A DNA stretch of 64,000 nt from Streptomyces cellostaticus (GTDB lineage Bacteria; Actinomycetota; Actinomycetes; Streptomycetales; Streptomycetaceae). The notes under the pieces are model-generated. The model saw nothing but the letters and a program-made list of their open reading frames with translations. It was not told where the DNA came from and did not search any database. A program made the position numbers and the translations under genes. Numbering within the stretch: the stretch's first letter is position 1; the number at the start of each line of letters is the position of its first letter. Shown in pieces: positions 1 through 8,196 of this stretch. Location of the stretch: positions 739,373-803,372 of the forward strand of contig NZ_KQ948015.1 of the NCBI RefSeq assembly GCF_001513965.1. Reading direction: 5' to 3'.

Positions 1-107
1 ACCTTACGGTTTCCCGTCATTGCGGCATACTCGCGGGTCAACGCACCCTTTCCCATGGCTTGAGCGGAATCCCAACGCTACAAACCGATGCACCCTATCG
101 TGAGACT

Positions 108-494
108 GTGGATGTGGAGTTGAAGGCAAAGAGGGGCATCGCCCGTGTCTGCGCAAGCCCGGATGACCTCCGCCAGGTCCTTGACGATTCGGCGCCGCTG
201 GACGCGGTCCTGGATCTCCTGCGGTCCGCCCCAGGGGATCTGGCTTCACTGATCGGTGTACTCGACGCCCTCCACAGCGCCCTGCAGCAGGCCGGTGACC
301 AGCTTGGTCTGTACGGGGTGGCGGCCCGGGGTGTCCCCAGCGGGCTGGGGCCAGGGCGCCGTACGGACGTCATCTTCCACTGCCCGCAGGGACGCTGTGC
401 GCGGTCGGAGCGGCCCGGCCCGGGTGTGACTGAGCGCCCTCGCTGCACTTTGTTCGACGAGGATCTCCGCTGGATCGCCTGGACCGCCTCATGA
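108..494 (+). CDS. Small cysteine-containing partner protein of TPR-CHAT locus 1
   Basis: I do not recognise a named family. The protein is about 128 residues, mostly helical, with a C-terminal CPQGRC motif and a further Cys near the end, which could bind a metal. It is clearly homologous to the protein at 12043-12453 (shared LH-x2-LQ-x2-GD-x2-G-x-YG, then CP-x2-RC) and to the fragment at 11856-11981. It overlaps the next gene by ATGA, so the two are probably translationally coupled and work together with the downstream protease. The start is uncertain: GTG at 108 or 114 fits the length of the homologues, while a TTG at 60 would add 16 residues. No strong ribosome site is visible for any of these. 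Confidence 0.65.
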   Translation: MDVELKAKRGIARVCASPDDLRQVLDDSAPLDAVLDLLRSAPGDLASLIGVLDALHSALQQAGDQLGLYGVAARGVPSGLGPGRRTDVIFHCPQGRCARSERPGPGVTERPRCTLFDEDLRWIAWTAS

Positions 495-1441
495 CCGTTC
501 TGCTCGAGGAATTGGGCAAGAAGTTCGCCGAGCGTTGGTTCACACTGCTGGTCCTGCCCGGTGCTCTCTACGTGTGCGCGGTGGCAGCCGCGCGTCAGCT
601 CGACGGTTTCGCCTTCGGACCTTTGACAGCATGGGTCAAGGGGCTGTCTGTACCGCACAACGGTGCCTCCGCGTTGCTGTACGTGGTGGTCTTCGGGGTG
701 GTCGCGGCTGCCGCTGGACTCGCGGCCTCCGCCGTCGGCGCGCTCATGGAGCGCCTGTGGCTCGCCGAAGACTGGCTGTCCTGGCCGGGTCCGCTGCGTC
801 GGGCGGCCCAACTGCGGGTCGAGGCGCGGCAGACTCGGTGGGTTGTGGTGGAGAGGAAGGAAGCCGACCTGCGCCAGCGCTACGGAGACGGCCTCACCCC
901 TGACGCCACGCCCTCCGATGTCACCGAGCTGGATGTGCAGTTGGCCCTGCGCCGGGTCCTCGCCATCGCCGAAAGGCGGCCCGCACGCCCCACGTGGATG
1001 GGTGACCGCATGCACGCCGTCGTGGCCGGCTACTTGCAGGAGTGCGGCCTGGACCTGCCCAGTGTCTGGCCTCATCTGTGGCTCGCGCTGCCCGATACCG
1101 TGCGCGCCGAGATCAAGGAGGCGCGAGAAGCGGTCAGCAAGGCCACGACGCTGGCCGGCTGGGCCGTGCTCTACGTCGCCGTGGCCTATCTGTGGTGGCC
1201 CGCTTTCCTCCTGGTCGCCGGCCTGTTCCTCACGGCACGGCAGCGAGGGCGCCGGGCAGTGGAGGCGTACGCCCTGCTGGTGGAGGCGGCGACCCGACTG
1301 CACGCGGGCGACCTGGCCCGCAGTCTGGGCTTCGACCACACCGGTCCCCTCGATGCCCGGACCGGGCAGGCCATGACCCTGCTCGTCCAGGGGCAGGGTC
1401 ATCTCATCCCGCTGACGATCGGCTGGCCCCGGCAAAGGTAG
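491..1441 (+). CDS. Multi-pass membrane protein of TPR-CHAT locus 1
   Basis: This 316-residue protein has no recognised named family. It begins with an amphipathic stretch (ELGKKFAERW), followed by hydrophobic segments at roughly residues 17-35 and 57-85. A long charged cytoplasmic-type region follows, then a hydrophobic hairpin at about 220-248 and a soluble tail. It overlaps the small gene before it by ATGA and lies 79 bases before the TPR-CHAT protease gene. The first ~17 residues recur in a truncated copy at 11985-12039, again directly downstream of a small-protein homologue, so the pair is a conserved unit. By analogy with other caspase-like/membrane-protein pairs it could be the effector that the protease controls; that is inference, not shown by the sequence. 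Confidence 0.75.
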   Translation: MTVLLEELGKKFAERWFTLLVLPGALYVCAVAAARQLDGFAFGPLTAWVKGLSVPHNGASALLYVVVFGVVAAAAGLAASAVGALMERLWLAEDWLSWPGPLRRAAQLRVEARQTRWVVVERKEADLRQRYGDGLTPDATPSDVTELDVQLALRRVLAIAERRPARPTWMGDRMHAVVAGYLQECGLDLPSVWPHLWLALPDTVRAEIKEAREAVSKATTLAGWAVLYVAVAYLWWPAFLLVAGLFLTARQRGRRAVEAYALLVEAATRLHAGDLARSLGFDHTGPLDARTGQAMTLLVQGQGHLIPLTIGWPRQR

Positions 1442-1481
1442 CCGGGACGAGTGCGGGATGGTCTGCCAAATCCTGTCATGG

Positions 1482-1495
1482 GATGATTGGTCATC
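1482..1495. promoter_or_regulatory. Palindrome upstream of TPR-CHAT gene 1
   Basis: GATGATTGGTCATC is an inverted repeat with 5-base arms and a 4-base spacer, 26 bases upstream of the GTG at 1521. The same arms (GATGA-N4-TCATC) occur upstream of the second TPR-CHAT gene at 11773-11786. This suggests a shared operator; no regulator is identified. Confidence 0.45.
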
Positions 1496-1520
1496 GTTGT
1501 GACCGGGGGGTGACGGCGCG

Positions 1521-4500
1521 GTGGAACAAGACTTCCTCGCGGATATGGAAGCGCGGTTGCAGCGCTTCCGGACCAGTGGTGATCCTGCGCATCTGCTGGA
1601 CGAACGCGCCCAGGGCGAGGCGACTGCGTTGGCCGCTCTCCTCCATGCCGATGCCGACCTCAGGTGCCACTTCACGCTGGGGTTGTTCCACTGGTACCGC
1701 AGTCGCCTCCTTCCTTGGCGCGACGCCATGGAAAACGCCGCGAAGGCCCATGACTTGCTGTTGCCCTGCTACGTCGCTGGACGGGAAGACCTCCCGGCAT
1801 CCGTGGTGCCGGTCCTGGCCGCGCGCGTTCTCCGGTCGGTGACCGGCCGGCTGGAGGAGACGATCGCCGGTTCGGCCGGTCCTCCGCCCAGCGAGCTGGT
1901 GTCGCTGTGGGCGCGCAGCTTGGAGCTGGCGGCGCCCGGGGCTCGGGAGGAGATCATCGCCCGGGTGCTGCCCGCGGGCGGAACGTATACGCCGGAGCAG
2001 TTGGACCTCCTGATCGACGTGGGCCGCGCCATCGTCAAAGCCACTCCGCGGGGCCATGGCCTCGAAGCCCCCGGCATGTCCGTACTGGCCAGTTGCCTGA
2101 TCGAGCGCTTTCGCGCCAATAACGCCACAGCGGACCTCGAAGCGGCCGACGAGGCGTTCCGCACGGCTCAGGGGATCACACCGCCAGACCACCCGATGGC
2201 CACCCAGCTTGAGCTCCAGCGTCGCCAGACGCGGCGCCTGCGACTAGCGCACATGGCAAGGAAGACAGAACTCGACGAGGCCGTCCGAGCCGCGCGCAAC
2301 GCCCTGGCGGCTGACGAGTCCGCCCTCGATCGACAGTCCCGGCTCCACGACCTCGCCACCGCGCTGAACAGCCGTTACCAACGATTCCGGTCTGCCACCG
2401 ACCTGCAGGACGCCATCAACGCATTCCAGGAGCTGAACGACCGTGCACCGGTCGACTACCCGGACGTGCTGCGCATCGACGAGATCAGCTCCTTGGCCGA
2501 GTTGTTGTCCGCGCGATACCAGCTTCACCAACGGTTGCCCGATCTGGACAAGCTGATCGACGCACTCACCGCGCTCGTCCACACCGTCCACATCACGTCC
2601 CCGCTGTACATCCCCTCCCTGCGCCATCTCGTCACCGTCATGGCGGGCCGCTCCGAGATCACCGGCCAGCCAAAGGACCTCGACGCAGCAATCACGCTAC
2701 TCGAGACCATCGAGCGTGCTCTGCCCGCCAACGCGCCGCCGACCGCCGACGTTCTCATGCTCCACGGCCGCATCCTGCAGACACGGGCGAGCCGCCTGGC
2801 ATTACCAGCGGACCTTGACAAGGCCATCGAACTGTACGGGTCGGCCGCGGCGGCTTCGGCGCCCGGTCGGACCGTACGACTCGACGCCCTGAAACATCTG
2901 GGGGCGGCCCTGGGCCAGCGGGCGCAATGGTCGGGAAGCCGGCCTGACGACATGGATAAGGCGGTGGCCGCCGCCCAGACGGCCGTCGACGAAGCTCCGC
3001 CCGATCACCCCTTACGTCCCTCGCTCCTGCACGACCTCGCCGGCGCCCATCATCTCCGACACCAGCTAACGCGGAGCACCGCGGACCTCGACGCGGAGAT
3101 CCGCATCAACCGGCTGCTGCTGGATGCCGGCGGCACGGAGGACCCGGAATACCCGCTGCACGCCCGAAACCTTGGGATCGCACTGCTGTTGCGGTCCGAA
3201 GCCGTGAACGATCCGTCCGACGCGAACGAGGCGGTGGACGTACTGAGCGCGGCCCTCCAGTGGGCCGAAGAGGGCACCCCGCAGGTCGGTGTGCTGGAGC
3301 ACATTCTTCGTGGGGCATACCGGTGGCGCTTCACATTCACCCGGGACTGGCGGGACGCGTGGGCCGGGGCCATGGCCACGAAAGGAAATCCGTCTCCTGA
3401 TGAGTCATCCGCCGACCGGCTCTTCATGCAGGCGGACAGCTGGCCACAGTCTCCCTACCCCGTCCTCGTCGATGGACTGGGGGTGGCGCATACGGAGACG
3501 CCCGGCTGGAACGAAGGTCTGATTCCCTTCCTGACCCAGGTGGGTGAAGCTCTGGACAACGTGCCTCCAGGGACCCCCGGATGGCTCTACGCGCAGCGCT
3601 TCAGGCAAGTCCTGCGTGAGTCGCCGGCCGCCCTCGGCAGCCTGGCCGGGGTAGAGGAGCTGATCAACGCCTACAGAGCCGTTCTGCAGCCGATCAACCT
3701 ACCAACCACGACCGCCGGCCACTTGGACTACGACGCCTCACTGGAGGCGCTCAGGCACGAGCTCCGTGACCCCGCCGTCCGCCCGTACGGCGCGCTGCGC
3801 GTCCAGACGCTGATCGACGCACAGCACAAGGCACTCGAAGAACCGGAGCCATCCGTGCCTGCGCGGTACACACACCAACTGCTGGCCTGCGCTCTGCTCA
3901 CCACCTACGAGCGCTCCGGTGACCTGCACGAGCTCGACGCGGCCGTACGCGCCATGCGCACTGCACTGGCGGCCACCCCTTTCAACAACCCGGAGCGGGC
4001 CGCGCACCACTGCTTCCTGGCCGATGCCCTGTGGCAACGGTACGAGCGGACGGGCGAACAAGAGGACCTCACCGGCGTGATCGCCTCGCTGAGACACCTG
4101 AGCGAGCTGCTTCCACGCGGCGGCTGTGGGCAATGCCGGCGGTGCCGCCTGCGGGGCCGGCTCCACTTCAACCTCGCCTGCGCGCTGCGCCGCGTCTTCG
4201 AACAGACCGGGCGTGAGGAGGACGGGGCGACGGCCCTCCTGCAGGTGTACCTGGCACGGGCCTACGTGCTCCCGGGCCATCCCGACTGCGACCTGTACGG
4301 GGCACTGATCAACTGGTGGACCCCGGACTCCGCACAGTCCACAGAGGACTTGAAGGAACTGATCTGTGCCTACCGCGCCGTGATCGACGACCTGCCCGAG
4401 GGAGATGCCGATCGGACAGTGTGTCAGTCAAGTCTCGGAGAACTGCTGCGGCTGCTTCACCTACGCACCCAGGACAGCACGACCTTGGACGCGGCCATCG

Positions 4501-6305
4501 AGGCTACCCAGTGTGCCGTAGCGGGAACCGTGGTACCGCGGGCGGCGCACGCCCGCGACCTGACACGGCTGGCCGCACTGCTGCTCCAACGCCACCAACA
4601 AGAGCGCGATGAGGCCGACCGCGAAGCGGCGATCCAGGCGTACACGCAGGCGGCGGCCGTCCCCACAGCGCCCCCGTCCCTGCGCATTCACGCCGCCCAA
4701 TCCGCCGCCGCACTCTGCGCCCCCGACCGCCCCAAAGATGCCGCCCAACTGCTCACCAATGCGATGCGACTGCTCCCCGACACGGCCCCTCGGCATCGGC
4801 CGCGTGCGTTGCAGGAAAGCGCCCTGTCCGCTTTCCCCAGCCTGGTGGCCGACGCCGCGGCACTCACGCTCCGCACCGCGGATGCGGACACCCAGGAGCC
4901 GCCTGCCTACCAGGCGTTGACCCTGCTGGAGTCGGGCCGTGCGGTACTGATCGGCCAGGCCCTGGAGGTCCGGGGCGACATCGCTCTCCTGCGGCACCAC
5001 CATCCACAACTGGCCCACCATTTCGTAGAACTGCGCGCCGCGCTCCATCTCCCCGACGGCGAAGGCGAGGTGGAAGGAGAAGCAACCAGCTCAGCGACCC
5101 GAGCCTCCCAGCACAGTCGCCGCCTGACCGAAGAGCTCACCGAGGTGCTACAGGAGATCCGCAGGCAGCCCGGTTTCGCCTCGTTCGCGCGGCCGCCGAC
5201 CCTGCGGCAGCTGACAGCCCAGGCAGCCCAAGGTCCCATCGTCGTCTACAACATGAGCGACTACCGCAGCGATGCCCTGATCATCACTGAAGACGGCATC
5301 ACGAGTCTTGCCCTACCGACGCTCACTCCGCATGCCGTGAGACAGCAGGTGCGGGCTTTCCAGCAAGCACTGAGGCACGCCGCTGACCCGCAGCTGAGAC
5401 CCGTGGATCGCAAGGACGCCCAAGGACGTATGCGGACCGTTCTCGCATGGCTCTGGGACAATGCGGCCGGTCCCGTGCTGCACCACCTCGGCATCGCCTC
5501 CGCGCACCGCACCTCGGCTCCGTGGCCCCGAGTGTGGTGGATACCGGGCGGCCTACTCGGGCAGCTCCCCTTGCACGCAGCCGGCCATCACGACGAGGCC
5601 CTCGACGCCCCCGATCGCCGCACGGTACTGGACCGGGTGGTCTCCTCCTTCTCGCCCAGCGTCAGGGCACTCGACCACTCCCGCACGCGCGACAGAAGCC
5701 AGCACCGGCCACTCGACAAGGCGCTGATCATCTCCATGCCGACGACCCCCGGCATGAACGCCCCGCTCCGCGCCGATGAGGAAGCCCGCCTACTGAAGTC
5801 CCGGCTCCCCGCGTCCCTCCGACTCACGGACGCCACGAGCGCCGAGGTCATGGAGCACCTTTCCGACTACCCGATCGTCCACTTCGCCTGCCACGCCGTG
5901 TGCCATCCGACGCATCCCTCGCAGAGCACACTGCTCCTCACCGACCACGCCTCCGCTCCCATGACCGTGCAGCGCCTGAATACCCTTCATCTCGGACAGG
6001 GCCGGCTCGCCTACCTCTCCGCCTGCAGTACGGCCGTCACCGCCGCCGATACCCTGCTCGACGAAGCCATCCATCTCACATCGGCTTTCCAACTCGTGGG
6101 CTTCCCACATGTCATCGGCACCCTGTGGCAAGTGGACGACACGACCGCCCTCCAGGTCGCCACGGCCTTCTACGGCCATCTCGCCGAGTCCGGCCCCCAA
6201 CCCGGCGACATGGCTCTGGCACTGCACAATGCCCAGCGCGACCGCCGCGATGCCTATCCTCTGTTGGTCAGCACCTGGGCCGCCCACCTGCACACCGGCG
6301 CCTGA
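1521..6305 (+). CDS. TPR-repeat CHAT-domain (caspase-like) protease 1
   Basis: This is a 1594-residue protein. Residues ~1-1150 are degenerate TPR helical repeats. Residues ~1200-1594 form a CHAT domain, with the catalytic-type His in HFACHAVCH (~1458) and the Cys in LSACST (~1501), followed by the family-typical DEAIHLTSAFQ and GTLWQVDD. The CHAT family is a caspase-like cysteine peptidase fold used in conflict and cell-death systems. An unusual CGQCRRC cluster sits near residue 868 inside the repeat region and could bind metal; the other two copies lack it. A GTG start after a G-rich ribosome site fits. The gene lies 79 bases downstream of the small/membrane pair on the same strand. The target protein is unknown. 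Confidence 0.9.
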   Translation: MEQDFLADMEARLQRFRTSGDPAHLLDERAQGEATALAALLHADADLRCHFTLGLFHWYRSRLLPWRDAMENAAKAHDLLLPCYVAGREDLPASVVPVLAARVLRSVTGRLEETIAGSAGPPPSELVSLWARSLELAAPGAREEIIARVLPAGGTYTPEQLDLLIDVGRAIVKATPRGHGLEAPGMSVLASCLIERFRANNATADLEAADEAFRTAQGITPPDHPMATQLELQRRQTRRLRLAHMARKTELDEAVRAARNALAADESALDRQSRLHDLATALNSRYQRFRSATDLQDAINAFQELNDRAPVDYPDVLRIDEISSLAELLSARYQLHQRLPDLDKLIDALTALVHTVHITSPLYIPSLRHLVTVMAGRSEITGQPKDLDAAITLLETIERALPANAPPTADVLMLHGRILQTRASRLALPADLDKAIELYGSAAAASAPGRTVRLDALKHLGAALGQRAQWSGSRPDDMDKAVAAAQTAVDEAPPDHPLRPSLLHDLAGAHHLRHQLTRSTADLDAEIRINRLLLDAGGTEDPEYPLHARNLGIALLLRSEAVNDPSDANEAVDVLSAALQWAEEGTPQVGVLEHILRGAYRWRFTFTRDWRDAWAGAMATKGNPSPDESSADRLFMQADSWPQSPYPVLVDGLGVAHTETPGWNEGLIPFLTQVGEALDNVPPGTPGWLYAQRFRQVLRESPAALGSLAGVEELINAYRAVLQPINLPTTTAGHLDYDASLEALRHELRDPAVRPYGALRVQTLIDAQHKALEEPEPSVPARYTHQLLACALLTTYERSGDLHELDAAVRAMRTALAATPFNNPERAAHHCFLADALWQRYERTGEQEDLTGVIASLRHLSELLPRGGCGQCRRCRLRGRLHFNLACALRRVFEQTGREEDGATALLQVYLARAYVLPGHPDCDLYGALINWWTPDSAQSTEDLKELICAYRAVIDDLPEGDADRTVCQSSLGELLRLLHLRTQDSTTLDAAIEATQCAVAGTVVPRAAHARDLTRLAALLLQRHQQERDEADREAAIQAYTQAAAVPTAPPSLRIHAAQSAAALCAPDRPKDAAQLLTNAMRLLPDTAPRHRPRALQESALSAFPSLVADAAALTLRTADADTQEPPAYQALTLLESGRAVLIGQALEVRGDIALLRHHHPQLAHHFVELRAALHLPDGEGEVEGEATSSATRASQHSRRLTEELTEVLQEIRRQPGFASFARPPTLRQLTAQAAQGPIVVYNMSDYRSDALIITEDGITSLALPTLTPHAVRQQVRAFQQALRHAADPQLRPVDRKDAQGRMRTVLAWLWDNAAGPVLHHLGIASAHRTSAPWPRVWWIPGGLLGQLPLHAAGHHDEALDAPDRRTVLDRVVSSFSPSVRALDHSRTRDRSQHRPLDKALIISMPTTPGMNAPLRADEEARLLKSRLPASLRLTDATSAEVMEHLSDYPIVHFACHAVCHPTHPSQSTLLLTDHASAPMTVQRLNTLHLGQGRLAYLSACSTAVTAADTLLDEAIHLTSAFQLVGFPHVIGTLWQVDDTTALQVATAFYGHLAESGPQPGDMALALHNAQRDRRDAYPLLVSTWAAHLHTGA

Positions 6306-6329
6306 GCTTGTTCTTTATGGTCGGCGGCT

Positions 6330-6709
6330 TCATTGAGGCCAGCAGCGCACGCGGGCGGTGTCGCCGTCGATACGGACGATGCACTCTTTGAAGAGCGCCA
6401 TGGGTCGACCTTCGTCTTCCGGAGCCAGCGCTAGTCCGAGGTCCATGATGGGCTTGATGGCCTGCGCTGTTCGAGAGCCGTCGGGGTCCGGGCCGTGCAG
6501 GTGCGCCCAGCTCTTGAACAGCACACGGACCCCTTCCCATCCAGGCCCGGGATGAAGTGGCAGAGGAACGTCGGCTGATCAATTGCGTACTGCCGTAGCT
6601 CGCCGATCCGGGTGTCGCCCTGTGTGAGCCACCAGGTCCCGTTCACTACCGCTCTCTTCAGCCACGGCTTCAAGCGGATTGTCTGAGCTCCCGAGCGCCG
6701 TAGTGTCAA
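6330..6709 (-). pseudogene. Frameshifted conserved hypothetical gene
   Basis: Two minus-strand frames form one protein when joined near 6540. The upstream frame reads NGTWWLTQGDTRIGELRQYA and ends its sensible part at HFIPG. The downstream frame continues WEGVRVLFKSWAHLHGPDPD and runs to a stop at 6330. One extra base at about 6537-6545 explains the break. I do not recognise the family; the residues look like genuine protein in both parts. The start is unclear (a TTG at 6709 or an internal GTG near 6650). It lies directly downstream of and convergent with TPR-CHAT gene 1, at the edge of an insertion-sequence graveyard. Confidence 0.5.
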
Positions 6710-6816
6710 ATTGTCCGTCGAACCCCACGCGGAAGTTCATCAGACGGGTGGGCGGCCCCCGTCCGGTTCTGTGCTCCGCCCAAGGAATGCACCGAACCAG
6801 AACGAAGGCCGTGGGG

Positions 6817-7441
6817 ATGAGCCTGCCGCACGTAGATGTCCCGGGAGAAGCGTTCGCCGAAGCGTCAGGCTTCCGGGACGACTTCTTCGACTGCCTGAGC
6901 GCCCGCGGGGACGAGCTGTTCGAGCTGGCCGACGCGTTGCTGTGTGCGGACGGGCCGGTAACCTCGCTGGTGGACCTGACGCTGGTGGCCGAGCACCGGC
7001 GTGGGCACGGCGCGATGTACGAGGCGTTGAACCACGGAAACGTGGACGTGCCCCCGCTGCGGCAGCTGGCCGGTCTACCGATGCCACAGTCCGCCGACGG
7101 GCGCCTGGTCCTGGCGGTCGACGTCAGCAGCTGGCTTCGCCCCGACGCACCGACCAGCGCGGACCGCCTGTTCTGCCACGTCTAGACCGCAGCGGACGGT
7201 CCTCGGACCAGTTCATCCCCGGCTGGCCCTGCTCCTTCGTCGCCGCCCTCGAATTGGGCCGGACGTCCTGTGCCAGCTGCTGGATGCTGTCCGTCTCGAG
7301 CCCGCGGACGACGTCGTCGAGGTCACCGCCACCCAACTCCGCCGTGTGGTCGCGGACCTGATCGAGATGGGCCGCTGGCAATTCGGCGACCGCGACATCC
7401 TCATCGTCTTCAACGCCGGTTACGACGCCCCGCGGAAGTCG
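6817..7441 (+). pseudogene. IS701-like transposase, truncated and frameshifted
   Basis: The sequence starts at ATG 6817 (MSLPHVDVPGEAFAEASGF) and resembles the N-terminal half of Streptomyces IS701-type DDE transposases, including the LAVDVSSWLRPDA segment with the first Asp. The frame breaks near 7183 with a TAG. Recognisable residues resume in another frame (ATQLRRVVADLIEMGRW, then DILIVFNAGYDAPR) up to about 7441, where a different element abuts. The C-terminal catalytic part is missing, so it is inactive. Confidence 0.65.
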
Positions 7442-7554
7442 AGGTAGTCCATCTTGGCCTCGTCCGCCCGCTGGACGTACTGGTTCAGAGCCTCGGCCAG
7501 GTGCGGTAGGCCGAGCTTGGCGGCGGTGGTGCGGGTGCTGGTCAGCTCGCTCAA
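7436..7554 (-). pseudogene. istB: IS21-family istB N-terminal fragment
   Basis: The minus strand reads SELTSTRTTAAKLGLPHLAE, then LNQYVQRADEAKMDYLDF, which matches the N-terminus of IstB-type ATPases of IS21 elements. The start codon TTG overlaps the stop of the istA fragment, as is usual for istA-istB. It ends abruptly after ~38 residues against the IS701-like remnant. Confidence 0.6.
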
Positions 7555-8075
7555 CGGGCCTCCTTGGTCGGGTGAAAGGGACGGGTGCCGGTCAGCTCGT
7601 CATAGACCGACAGCGGACGGCGGCCGACCTTGACGTTCGCGGCGGCAGCCCGATTCAGCAGAGCCTGCAGCGGTCCGGCCTCCGCCTTCGGCAGCTGGCC
7701 GCGGCGGGGAGAGGGCAGAACGTCGTCGCCGGTGGTGACGCGACGGCCGGCGCCGGTGGGCAGCCCGTCCCAGTGCGTCTCATCCACGATGCGGGCACCT
7801 CGGTGAACTGCCCGCGGATGCACGGCCAGCAGCATCTGGCCTTCGGCGTCGGCGACAGTGGAATGGAGGCTGATCTGCGATTTCGTGGTCCGGATCTCGA
7901 CCAGCTGGCGGGGACGGACCTTGCGGGCGGGCACCGAGTAAAGGTTCGCGTCGAAGGCGACCAGGCAGTCCTTGCCGACATGTCGAAGACGCCGCTGAGT
8001 GACCACATAGGGCGTCTGCGGCATCGGACGGAGGGCCATGTGATCGCGCAGGGCCCGGTGCCCGATGAGGACGGT
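7551..8075 (-). pseudogene. istA: IS21-family istA C-terminal fragment
   Basis: The minus strand encodes the C-terminal part of an IstA-type transposase: QTPYVVTQRRLRHVGKDCLV, then FDANLYSVPARKVRPRQLVE and VDETHWDGLP. This is the Mu-type C-terminal domain seen after the DDE core. The catalytic core is absent upstream, where the sequence reaches the 3' end of TPR-CHAT gene 2. With the istB piece it marks a dead IS21 copy. Confidence 0.6.
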
Positions 8076-8196
8076 CTCTACAACCTGACAACTGTTGTGC
8101 CCTGTCGTCGCAAACGTCCGGCACGTACGACCGAGTCCGGCGTGCGTCACATGTTCAGCACCAACGGACGGTGAGCTCCTACTGCTCCCTGGGCCA

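Noticed and set aside
95..1729. Long minus-strand frame opposite the small and membrane partner genes
   Set aside because: Composition is that of an antisense shadow; the plus-strand genes have homologues elsewhere in the window and the frame shows no domain.
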